The position numbers and the translations under genes were made by a program. The notes under the pieces are model-generated. The model worked only from the letters and a program-made list of their open reading frames with translations. It was not told the DNA's origin and did no database searches. Shown piece by piece: positions 57,123 through 64,000 of a stretch of 64,000 nt of DNA. Position 1 is the stretch's first letter, and every line of letters begins with the position of its first letter. This DNA is from Bradyrhizobium sp. 149 (GTDB lineage: Bacteria > Pseudomonadota > Alphaproteobacteria > Rhizobiales > Xanthobacteraceae): assembly GCF_023073915.1 (NCBI RefSeq), contig NZ_JADPKK010000022.1, positions 1,798,001 to 1,862,000 of the forward strand, written 5' to 3'.

Positions 57123-57760
57123 GTCTTGCTCCCGGCGGCCTCGGCGATTGCCTCGGCGATGTTGGAGTAGGCGCCGCAGCGGCAGATGTTGCCGCTCATG
57201 CGTTCGCGCATCTCGATGTTCGTAAGCGCGGGCGGAGACGTCAGGTCGGCGCTGACATGGCTCGGAATGCCAGCCTTGATCTCATCGAGCACCGCGACAG
57301 CAGAGCAGATCTGCCCCGGCGTGCAATAGCCGCACTGATAGCCATCATGTTTGACGAAAGCCGCCTGCATCGGGTGCAGTTGCTCGGGCGTACCGAGGCC
57401 TTCGATCGTGGTGATCCTATCGTCCTGGTGCATGACCGCGAGGGTGAGGCAGGAGTTGATGCGAACTCCGTTTATGATCACGGTACATGCCCCACACTGA
57501 CCATGGTCGCAGCCCTTCTTCGAGCCGGTGAGATGAATATGCTCGCGGAGCGCGTCGAGGAGCGTGGTGCGCGTGTCCAATTGAAGGCTGTACGGCTTGC
57601 CGTTGACTTCGAACGAGACCCCGAAATCCTGCCGAGCCGCGTCAGATCTTGCCGATTGGGCTTGCACTTGCCCGCTTGGGAGGATTCCGATCATGGCCGT
57701 AGCAGTTCCGCCGACCAGGACGCCTCGTCTCGACACTTCCGAATCGACGGGGTTTGCCAT
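57119..57760 (-). CDS. paoA: Aldehyde oxidoreductase 2Fe-2S subunit PaoA-like, Tat-exported
   Basis: A 213-residue subunit. The Tat signal EVSRRGVLVGGTATAMIGIL occupies the first 35 residues, so the folded complex is probably exported. The first 2Fe-2S cluster uses Cys84, 89, 92 and 104 (GCDHGQCGACTV...NSC), the second Cys143, 146, 193 and 195 (QCGYCTPGQIC, GNICRCG). The ATG at 57760 was chosen for the Tat motif; the frame is open further upstream. It is the first gene of the paoABC operon. Confidence 0.93.
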   Translation of the reverse strand: MANPVDSEVSRRGVLVGGTATAMIGILPSGQVQAQSARSDAARQDFGVSFEVNGKPYSLQLDTRTTLLDALREHIHLTGSKKGCDHGQCGACTVIINGVRINSCLTLAVMHQDDRITTIEGLGTPEQLHPMQAAFVKHDGYQCGYCTPGQICSAVAVLDEIKAGIPSHVSADLTSPPALTNIEMRERMSGNICRCGAYSNIAEAIAEAAGSKT

Positions 57761-58139
57761 GATATCTCCAGATCTCGTTGCGTGTTTTCGTATAACGCAA
57801 GCCAATCCCCGTACCGTTTGATAGTTCATGCGCCCAAGGTTGATGCGACGATGAATGTTTCTCATGTACGCCGGCGCAGGTCTGAGCCAGGGCTACACGG
57901 CCGAACTCCGCGAGCGACCATGCCGAAATTGGGGCCCAGCCCCATCCGACGTATGCGAGGACGGCGGGGAGACAAAGTATGCAGCGCTGATATGGAAGGT
58001 GCTTTGGTAGCCCTTCAGGGCATAGAACGGGTCGCCAACGGTGGCGCCGATGATTGCCAGTCGGATCACCGCGACCATAACGCCTCCAGCGGATCGGACG
58101 CTTCATTGAGCCAAATTCAGCGATCCGGAACGAGCCGGT
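57761..58139. other. Spacer between the LysR gene and paoA
   Basis: About 380 bases with no supported gene. Short frames on both strands are not convincing. It should hold the pao promoter and any LysR operator, but I could not pick out a clear dyad or hexamer pair. Confidence 0.3.
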
Positions 58140-59048
58140 TCAAAGGCCGAGCGGCCGCAGCTCCCGGACATGGTCAATGAAGAGCCGCAGCGCCGCTGGG
58201 ACTTGGCGACGGCTCGAGTAGTATGCGTGAAATCCGGGACCAAGCGGTGCCCAGTCGTCCAACACTGTGCGCAGCGTGCCATCGCGAAGATAGTCACGAA
58301 CCATTGGGTCTGCGACGTACATCAGTCCGGCGCCGTCCTTCACGGCGGCCAGTCCGATCTGCCCCTGATCAACGGTCAATCCGCCCTGAACATTCACCTC
58401 GAATTTCTCGTCACCGCGCTCGAACTCCCAGCGAAAGATGCTGTCGTCTCCGATTCGGATCCTCACGCAGCGATGAGCCTGCAGATCATCGGGATGGAGC
58501 GGTGCTCCGTAGCGTTCGAGATAGGACGGAGCCCCTACCACGAGCCAGCGGATATCGGCGGAGAGGCGCTGGGCAATCATGTCCTGCGGGACGGTGCCGC
58601 CGTACCTGATGCCAGCGTCAAAGCCGTTTTCAACCACATCTATCATCCGATTGTTCACAGAGAACTCGATTTCGATTTCGGGATATCGGTCGAGAAACGT
58701 GGCCATCACCGGCCCGATGAGAAATTGGGCCGCCTCGGTTGGTACGCTGAGCCGCACTCGCCCCCTGGGCGTTTCGCGGAAACGGTTGAGCACATCGAGG
58801 GCACCATTGATTTCATCGAATGGCCGAGCGAGCGCGGACTGGAGCGCTTCGCCTGCGGCTGTGAGCGTCACGCTACGGCTCGTCCGGTTCAAGAGGCGGA
58901 GCCCGAGACGCTCTTCGAGGCCACGCAGCGCGTGGCTCAGGGCCGAGGCGCTGATCTCAAGCTCGAGCGCAGCCCGCCGAAAATTGCGATGTTTCGCGAT
59001 CTCCAGGAAATATGAGAGGTCGGCAAAGTTCGATCGACGAGACTGCAT
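58140..59048 (-). CDS. LysR-family transcriptional regulator of the pao region
   Basis: A 302-residue regulator. The HTH has LSYFLEIAKHRNFRRAALEL and ISASALSHALRGLEERLGL, and the ligand domain has RGRVRLSVPTEAAQFL. It belongs to the CrgA/AaeR-like branch in wording. It lies upstream of paoA on the same strand rather than divergent to it, so control of pao is likely but not shown. Confidence 0.9.
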   Translation of the reverse strand: MQSRRSNFADLSYFLEIAKHRNFRRAALELEISASALSHALRGLEERLGLRLLNRTSRSVTLTAAGEALQSALARPFDEINGALDVLNRFRETPRGRVRLSVPTEAAQFLIGPVMATFLDRYPEIEIEFSVNNRMIDVVENGFDAGIRYGGTVPQDMIAQRLSADIRWLVVGAPSYLERYGAPLHPDDLQAHRCVRIRIGDDSIFRWEFERGDEKFEVNVQGGLTVDQGQIGLAAVKDGAGLMYVADPMVRDYLRDGTLRTVLDDWAPLGPGFHAYYSSRRQVPAALRLFIDHVRELRPLGL

Positions 59049-59365
59049 TCAGGGCTCCTTGGTTCAGCCGGAGCGCTCTACGCTTCCGGCGACAGCGTGG
59101 CGTCCCTGGAGAAGCATACATTGGTGGCGCTGATGCGCTTAGCGGCATCCACGCGGCCCTAGAAGAACAGAGCATTATGATGCAGGACATGTCAGCAACA
59201 TGTAGAAGGCTTCCGCCGAACGCGGCCTGACCGAAACCGCAAGGTAGCGGAATCTGCCCGAGGGACGGCCATGTCCGCTTCGGGTCTACCAGCGGCCGCT
59301 CAGCGATCACCCGCTTCCGCGGGCAGTGACACCGTGAATGAAGCGGCAGTTTGGACTACCTCGCC
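59049..59365. other. Gap between the pao region and the ABC exporter gene
   Basis: About 317 bases. I see no gene, tRNA or strong hairpin. It marks the right junction between the accessory-looking pao segment and conserved genes. Confidence 0.3.
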
Positions 59366-61192
59366 TCACGCCCCCTCGAACTGCAACCTTGCCAGCCTGG
59401 CATAGAGCCCGTTCGCCGCCACCAGCTCGGCATGCGTGCCCTGCTCGACGATCTTGCCCTGGTCCATCACCAGGATGCGGTCGCAGGACAGCACGGTGGC
59501 GAGGCGGTGCGCGATGACGAGCGTGGTGCGGTGGCGCATCAGCTCTTCCAGCGCGGTCTGCACCAGCGTCTCGCTTTCGGCATCGAGCGCGGAGGTGGCC
59601 TCATCCAGCAGCAGCAGCGGCGCATCGCGCAGGATCGCGCGCGCGATCGCAATGCGCTGGCGCTGGCCGCCCGACAGCGTCACGCCGCGCTCGCCGAGCG
59701 GCGTCTCGAAACCTTCAGGCAGGCGGCGGATGAACTCGGCGGCATGTGCGAGCTCGGCGGCGCGCTCGACCTCGGCGTCCGACGCCTCGGGCCGGCCGAA
59801 GCGGATGTTGTCGCGGGCACTGGCGGCGAACACGTTCGACTCCTGCGGCACCAGCGCGATGCGGGACCGGAATTCACGGGGATCGGCGGATTTGACCGGC
59901 ACGCCGTCGAGCGAGATCGCGCCGCTGCGCGGATCGTAGAAGCGCAGCAGGAGATGAAAGATCGTGCTCTTGCCGGCGCCGGAGGGACCGACGATGGCGA
60001 CCTTCTCGCCCGGACGCACGGTGAACGACACGGTGTCGAGCACCTTCACGTCGGGCCGCGCAGGATAAGAGAAGCTGACCTGGTCGAAACCGACTTCGCC
60101 GCGCGCCGGCACCGGCAGCGCGCGCGGAGACGCGGGCGCGGTGATGTCGGGCCGTACATGCAAAATCTCGAACAGCCGTTCGGCTGCGCCGGATGCCGCC
60201 GAGACCTCGCCCCAGACCTCGCTGAGCTGGCCGAGGCCAGCGGCGGCGAACGCCGCATACAGCACGAACTGCCCAAGCCGGCCCGGCGAGATGGTGCCGA
60301 TCAGCACGTCGTGCGAGCCGATCCAGAGGATCGCGACCACGCTTGCGAACACGATGAAGATGATGATGGCGGTGAGCACGGCGCGGGCCTGGGTCGAGGT
60401 GCGCGCGGCTTCATAGGCCTGTTCGACCTCGCCGCCGAAGCGCTTCTGGGCGAGCCCCTCGCTGGTATAGGCCTGCACGGTGCGGATCGCGCCGACCAGT
60501 TCGCCGGCATAGGCCGAGGCCTCGGCCAGCGTGTCCTGCGCATTGCGCGACAGACGCCGCACCCAGCGCCCGAAGGCGACCAGCGGCAGCACGATCAGGG
60601 GAATGGCGAGCAGCACGAAGCCGGACAAACGCGGGCTGGTGATCACCATCATCGCCGCAGCACCGAAGAACATCATCAGATTGCGCAGCGCGATCGAGAC
60701 CGAGGCGCCGACGGAGGATTTGATCTGGGTGGTGTCGGCGGTCAGGCGCGACACCAGCTCGCCGCTGCGCGCGGAATCGAAGAAGGCCGGCGAGAGCGAC
60801 AGCAGATGGGCGAAGACGTCGCGCCTGAGATCGGCGACGATGCGCTCGCCGATCGTCATCACGAGGTAGTAGCGCGCGGCGCTCGCGAGCGCGAGCACGG
60901 CGACGACCGCGATCATCACCGAGAAATAGCTGTTGATCAGCTCGATGCCCTCGGGCGTGAGGCCGAAATCGATCATCCTGCGCACCGCGACCGGCACCAG
61001 CAGGGTGGTCAGCGCCGCGATCGTCAGCGCCACGAAGGCCAGCGCCGCGCGGCCGCGATAGCGCGCCACATAGGGTGCGAGCGCCAGCAGCGGCCGCAGC
61101 TTGGCGCGGCCCTTCGCCGGCACCTCGATCAGGTCGGCTTCGATCGACGGGGCTTCCGCGGGCCCGGTTTCAAGCCGTTCTACTGCGCTCAT
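59366..61192 (-). CDS. ABC exporter, fused permease-ATPase (MsbA/LmrA-like)
   Basis: A 608-residue half-transporter. Six TMs lie in residues 30-320 (for example AALAFVALTIAALTTLLVPV). The ATPase has Walker A VGPSGAGKST, Q-loop ALVPQESNVF, signature TLSGGQRQRIAIARAI, Walker B LLLLDEATSALD and an H-loop AHRLATV. It acts as a homodimer exporting lipids or hydrophobic compounds. The start MSAVERLETGPAEAP avoids a long upstream extension. Confidence 0.93.
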   Translation of the reverse strand: MSAVERLETGPAEAPSIEADLIEVPAKGRAKLRPLLALAPYVARYRGRAALAFVALTIAALTTLLVPVAVRRMIDFGLTPEGIELINSYFSVMIAVVAVLALASAARYYLVMTIGERIVADLRRDVFAHLLSLSPAFFDSARSGELVSRLTADTTQIKSSVGASVSIALRNLMMFFGAAAMMVITSPRLSGFVLLAIPLIVLPLVAFGRWVRRLSRNAQDTLAEASAYAGELVGAIRTVQAYTSEGLAQKRFGGEVEQAYEAARTSTQARAVLTAIIIFIVFASVVAILWIGSHDVLIGTISPGRLGQFVLYAAFAAAGLGQLSEVWGEVSAASGAAERLFEILHVRPDITAPASPRALPVPARGEVGFDQVSFSYPARPDVKVLDTVSFTVRPGEKVAIVGPSGAGKSTIFHLLLRFYDPRSGAISLDGVPVKSADPREFRSRIALVPQESNVFAASARDNIRFGRPEASDAEVERAAELAHAAEFIRRLPEGFETPLGERGVTLSGGQRQRIAIARAILRDAPLLLLDEATSALDAESETLVQTALEELMRHRTTLVIAHRLATVLSCDRILVMDQGKIVEQGTHAELVAANGLYARLARLQFEGA

Positions 61193-61422
61193 GAGATCCG
61201 ACCAAAAGACAAAAGAGAGGCGTCCGCTCCAGATAGGCCGCGCGCGCGGGCGTGGCAAATCCGGGATGTCCCTTAGGTGACAGCCCGGTCCTCAAAGGCC
61301 TGCCAAGGCCCTGCCAAGACACTGCAATGGCTTGTTTTACAGGGCCTCGTGGGGTATAGACCCCGCCAAATCCGTCATTCGATAGCCACTCAAGTGAGGC
61401 GCCGGGGCGCCGAGGAATTGCC

Positions 61423-61650
61423 ATGAAAGCCGAAATTCACCCGAATTATCATACGATTAAGGTCGTGATGACCGACGGAACCGAGTACCTGACCCGGTCC
61501 ACCTGGGGCAAGGAAGGCGACACGCTGAACCTCGACATCGACCCCAAGTCGCACCCGGCCTGGACCGGCGGCAACGCGCAAATGCTGGATCGCGGCGGCC
61601 GCGTCTCGCGCTTCCAGAAGAAGTTTTCGGGCTTCCTCAAAAAGGATTGA
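61423..61650 (+). CDS. rpmE: 50S ribosomal protein L31
   Basis: A 75-residue protein of standard length, start MKAEIHPNYHTIKVVMTDGT and a C-terminal GRVSRFQKKFSGF. It lacks the four zinc cysteines, so it is the C-minus type. It is transcribed alone and ends in a strong terminator. Confidence 0.96.
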   Translation: MKAEIHPNYHTIKVVMTDGTEYLTRSTWGKEGDTLNLDIDPKSHPAWTGGNAQMLDRGGRVSRFQKKFSGFLKKD

Positions 61651-61678
61651 TCCGGCCCTCGCGGCTGGAGACGAAAAA

Positions 61679-61705
61679 CGCCCCCGGAGAGCCGGGGGCG
61701 TTTTT
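61679..61705 (+). terminator. Intrinsic terminator of rpmE
   Basis: CGCCCCCGG and CCGGGGGCG form a perfect nine-base stem with an AGAG loop, followed directly by TTTTT. It begins 29 bases after the rpmE stop codon. Confidence 0.92.
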
Positions 61706-61744
61706 GTTTGGGGCCTCGTCATTGCAATGACGGAAGGGTGGAGC

Positions 61745-62254
61745 TTACCGCTCGAACGCCGCCTTCAGCGCGTTGAGGTGCGGCACCAACGGGTTGCCGA
61801 TCGAGGGATGATCGACCGGCGGGGTGTGGATGGTGGTGTCCAGTCGGCGCACGCGGGTCTGCAGGCTCATCGAGCGATGGATCAGGTCCTGCAACTGCGA
61901 CGGCAGCTTCTCGATGGTGTCGGTGGAGCCGGGATCGGCGGCGGAGAGCTTGACCTTGGTTTTTTCGCGATTGGCCTGGCCCAGCGTCATCTCGCCTTCC
62001 TTCACCGCGCGGTGCAGCAGCAGCCATGAGGCGAGCTGCATCAGGCGGGTGGTCAGGCGCATGCTCTCGGTCGCATAGGTAAGGCTGACGGCGCGATCGA
62101 GCGCCTTGGCCTCGGTGCGGCCGGCGCCGTCGAGATAGGCGGCGGTCTCTTCGACCAGGTCCATGCCCTCACGGAACAGGACGCCGAACGCCGCAGAATT
62201 GGTGAACCGCTCGCTGAGTTGAACGAGAGCGCCTTCGGCTTGCAAACGTTCCAT
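61745..62254 (-). CDS. rcdA: RcdA-like DUF1465 protein (CtrA degradation adaptor)
   Basis: A 169-residue helical protein. SERFTNSAAFGVLFREGMDL, AYLDGAGR and TYATESMRLTTRLMQLASWL are typical of DUF1465, the family of Caulobacter RcdA. RcdA links the CpdR-primed ClpXP protease to CtrA and other cell-cycle substrates. It is convergent with rpmE, whose terminator lies between them. A near-consensus CtrA box lies about 340 bases upstream. Confidence 0.85.
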   Translation of the reverse strand: MERLQAEGALVQLSERFTNSAAFGVLFREGMDLVEETAAYLDGAGRTEAKALDRAVSLTYATESMRLTTRLMQLASWLLLHRAVKEGEMTLGQANREKTKVKLSAADPGSTDTIEKLPSQLQDLIHRSMSLQTRVRRLDTTIHTPPVDHPSIGNPLVPHLNALKAAFER

Positions 62255-62417
62255 GGTTAACGCCCCTTACGCAACTGTCTGACTGCCCGGCTTTGGCGCC
62301 GGCTTATGATGAACAAATCATTGCGCGGGCCGGACGCCGAGTCCAGTGACAAGCGCGGATATGGTTTCCACGGGTCTTCCCTCCGAATTCAACCGGAGCC
62401 AGTCAGTTTTTTGACCC

Positions 62418-62470
62418 GTTTTCTTCGCGCGAACCGGTACCCACTTCGCTCGAAAACGCTTTCGAAGCAA
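62418..62470. repeat. Dispersed non-palindromic repeat
   Basis: Contains TTCTTCGCGCGAACCGGTAC and CCACTTCGCTCGAAAACGCT. I recognise this phrase from many Rhizobiales intergenic regions (memory, not a search). It lies immediately before the hairpin at 62479-62498. Confidence 0.55.
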
Positions 62471-62498
62471 AAAAAAGAGCCGCCGGAAAACCGGCGGC
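62469..62498 (-). terminator. Intrinsic terminator, minus strand
   Basis: GCCGCCGG and CCGGCGGC pair perfectly around a four-base loop, and the minus strand continues with about eight T residues. No gene ends immediately before it on the minus strand: the nearest is the DUF1192 gene, about 300 bases upstream. A small untranslated RNA in 62500-62640 is therefore possible. The wider gap (62255-62801) contains only this, two repeats and a possible CtrA box. Confidence 0.75.
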
Positions 62499-62591
62499 TT
62501 TGAAAGTTGATAACAGGGAGGCGTCAAACAGAGTGGACAGGAGCCACTCGGTGTCCAAACGAGGACAGTTCCAAGTCATAAACTCGAAAGC

Positions 62592-62606
62592 TTAATGTGG
62601 AGTAAA
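62592..62606. promoter_or_regulatory. Possible CtrA box (TTAA-N7-TAAA)
   Basis: One mismatch from the TTAA-N7-TTAA consensus of the alphaproteobacterial cell-cycle regulator CtrA. It lies between rcdA and the DUF1192 gene. A single site of this length arises easily by chance. Confidence 0.25.
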
Positions 62607-62677
62607 CGAGCGATTATTTTGAGGGTTCGTTAGCCATGTCGGTCAGTGGCCGAGTGCGCCCGCGGAACAATCTGCCC

Positions 62678-62767
62678 GTCATGCCCGGACTTGTCCCGGG
62701 CATCTACGTTCTTTCTTTTGGGCGAGAGAACAAGAGCGTGGATGGCCGGGACAAGCCCGGCCATGAC
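62678..62767. repeat. Palindromic repeat (same family as 48944-49070)
   Basis: GTCATGCCCGGACTTGTCCC opposite GGGACAAGCCCGGCCATGAC, with GGCATCTACGTTCTT facing AAGAGCGTGGATGGCC. It can fold into one long stem and lies downstream of the DUF1192 gene. Confidence 0.68.
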
Positions 62768-62801
62768 GCCGTGGTAGCGATCACGCTCCTCTTCCAATCC
62801 T

Positions 62802-62993
62802 CTACGACTTGAAGATGCTGTTCGCCGCATCGCGCGAGGCGCGCTTTTTCGTGGCGGCTTCTTCCAACCTTGTGATCTCGCCCTTGAGCAGCGCGATGCG
62901 CTCGGTCAGTTCCTCCACTGACAAGAGTGAGAGATCCTGTCCGATTTCATGGCTGATCTTCTTGCGCGGACGGTCGTCGTCTTCCATCGCCAT
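62802..62993 (-). CDS. DUF1192 small protein
   Basis: A 63-residue protein beginning MAMEDDDRPRKKISHEIGQD and ending in a short coiled coil (SVEELTERIALLKGEITRLE). It matches the conserved small alphaproteobacterial DUF1192 family of unknown function. The ATG at 62993 has GGAGG eight bases upstream, which decides it over a longer frame. It is divergent from the quinone oxidoreductase gene. Confidence 0.85.
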   Translation of the reverse strand: MAMEDDDRPRKKISHEIGQDLSLLSVEELTERIALLKGEITRLEEAATKKRASRDAANSIFKS

Positions 62994-63103
62994 CCTTGTT
63001 CCTCCTGCGTTCGCGCGGCGAGCCAAGCCGAGGTTGCCAGCCTGCACCGCGCTGGCTAAGCAAAGGCCTCACGCCATCCCGCACCTTTGCTCAAGGACAC
63101 ATC

Positions 63104-64000
63104 ATGGACAAGCTGCCCGCGCAAATGACCGTGGTCGCCATCTCCAAACCCGGCGGACCGGAGGTGCTGGTGCCGGAACAACGGGCGCTGCCGCAGCCGG
63201 GTCCCGACGAGATCCTGGTCAAGGTGCAGGCCGCCGGCGTCAACCGGCCCGACGTCGCGCAGCGCTCCGGCGCCTATCCGCCGCCGCCCGGCGCCAGCGA
63301 CCTGCCCGGCCTCGAGATCGCGGGCGAAGTGGTGGCGGTCGGCCGCAACGCCAGGAAGCACAAGGTCGGCGACATCGTGATGTCGCTCGTCGCCGGCGGC
63401 GGTTATGCGCAGTACTGCATCGCCCAGGACGCCCAGGCGATGAGCGTGCCGCCGGCGCTGTCGATCAAGGAAGCCGGCGCATTGCCGGAAACCCTGATGA
63501 CGGTCTGGCACAATGTGTTCGAGCGCGGCGCGCTGAAGGCCGGTGAGACGCTGCTGATCCATGGCGGCTCTTCCGGCATCGGCACCATGGCGATCCAGCT
63601 CGCAAAAGCGTTCGGCGCGAAGGTGATCGTCACCGTGGGATCGCAGGACAAGATCGACGCCTGCCTCAAGCTCGGCGCGGATCGGGCCATCAATTACAAG
63701 GACGAAGACTTCGTCGCCGTGGTCAAGGCGGAGACGAACAATGCCGGCGCCCATCTGATCCTCGACATGGTCGCCGGCGACTATGTCGATCGCAACTATG
63801 ACGCCGCAGCCGTGGACGGCCGCATCGTGCAGATCGCGACCCTCAACGGGCCCAAGGTCAACGTCAACATCGCCAAGGTGATGGTGAAGCGCCTCACCCA
63901 TACCGGCTCGACGCTGCGCCCCCGTAGTAATGCGGACAAGGCGGCGATGGTGGCCGCCATCGAAGCGAAAGTGATGCCGCTTTTGCGCGAAGGCCGGGTC
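63104..64000 (+). CDS. NAD(P)H quinone oxidoreductase, zeta-crystallin/PIG3-like (3' end off the window)
   Basis: 299 codons of an open frame from ATG 63104 to the window edge; family members are about 330 residues. The GroES-like start (MTVVAISKPGGPEVLVP) is followed by AAGVNRPDVAQRSGAYPPPP, typical of the PIG3 group, and the cofactor motif LIHGGSSGIGTMAIQLAKAF. It reduces quinones or enones with NADPH and has no catalytic zinc ligands. The start MDKLPAQ lies 110 bases from the divergent DUF1192 start. Confidence 0.92.
   Translation, partial: MDKLPAQMTVVAISKPGGPEVLVPEQRALPQPGPDEILVKVQAAGVNRPDVAQRSGAYPPPPGASDLPGLEIAGEVVAVGRNARKHKVGDIVMSLVAGGGYAQYCIAQDAQAMSVPPALSIKEAGALPETLMTVWHNVFERGALKAGETLLIHGGSSGIGTMAIQLAKAFGAKVIVTVGSQDKIDACLKLGADRAINYKDEDFVAVVKAETNNAGAHLILDMVAGDYVDRNYDAAAVDGRIVQIATLNGPKVNVNIAKVMVKRLTHTGSTLRPRSNADKAAMVAAIEAKVMPLLREGRV

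Noticed and set aside
57893..58078. Small minus-strand protein in the LysR-paoA gap
   Set aside because: 61 codons with no family resemblance and no ribosome-binding site; could be a decayed fragment but unsupported.
59351..61276. Very long plus-strand open frame (over 600 codons) opposite the ABC exporter
   Set aside because: It is antisense to a protein with all ABC motifs and consists of Arg/His/Gly-rich sequence with no recognisable domain; a by-product of high GC.

Overview
The window is a high-GC alphaproteobacterial chromosome segment, most likely from Bradyrhizobium or a close relative. The evidence is the gene content (rcdA of the CtrA pathway, 6S RNA between zapA and a 5-formyl-THF cyclo-ligase gene, a tkt-gap-pgk-fba run, ruvC-ruvA-ruvB beside a YebC gene) and several dispersed palindromic and non-palindromic repeats that I recognise from memory as typical of Bradyrhizobium genomes. 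There are no tRNA or rRNA genes, no CRISPR array, no intact insertion sequence and no prophage.

Bases 1-17600 are a catabolic and transport region. On the minus strand, a spermidine/putrescine-type ABC importer (substrate-binding protein, ATPase, two permeases) feeds a three-part flavoprotein dehydrogenase of the HcnABC / opine oxidase / D-hydroxyproline dehydrogenase kind; its last gene runs off the left edge. A LysR gene at 6.1 kb separates this from a second long minus-strand operon (15755 down to 6975): N-carbamoyl-D-amino acid hydrolase, a polar amino acid ABC system with two binding proteins, a polysaccharide-deacetylase-fold hydrolase, an Asp/Glu/hydantoin racemase, a peptide-type binding protein with no permease, and a guanine-deaminase-like amidohydrolase. 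A second LysR gene is divergent to it and is followed by a class I glutamine amidotransferase gene. Read together, the genes suggest uptake and opening of a cyclic ureide or hydantoin, decarbamoylation to a D-amino acid, and oxidation of that amino acid.

Bases 17600-39500 are mostly housekeeping: a DUF1348 protein, a YbgC-type thioesterase, a metallophosphoesterase, ruvB / membrane protein / ruvA / ruvC with start-stop overlaps, YebC, two tandem soluble chemoreceptors with C-terminal sensor domains, a YmdB-type phosphodiesterase, the cyclo-ligase, 6S RNA, zapA with a coiled-coil partner, transketolase, GAPDH, PGK, class II then class I fructose-bisphosphate aldolase, a degenerate ThiE-like protein, a Sel1-repeat protein and an inositol monophosphatase.

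Bases 39500-50500 hold a frameshifted AAA ATPase, an RND efflux pump with its adaptor, a cyclopropane-synthase-like methyltransferase, a MotA/TolQ-OmpA membrane pair, a GNAT acetyltransferase and two small exported proteins. Bases 50500-59050 look accessory: a paoABC-type molybdenum aldehyde oxidoreductase operon, an SDR, a second complete paoC paralogue and a LysR regulator. The right end returns to core genes: an ABC exporter, ribosomal protein L31 with a textbook terminator, rcdA, a DUF1192 protein and a quinone oxidoreductase cut by the right edge.

All functions are assigned by reading motifs and family resemblance from the sequence. No database search was run. Start codons were chosen from signal peptides, ribosome-binding sites, four-base overlaps with neighbours and family N-termini.
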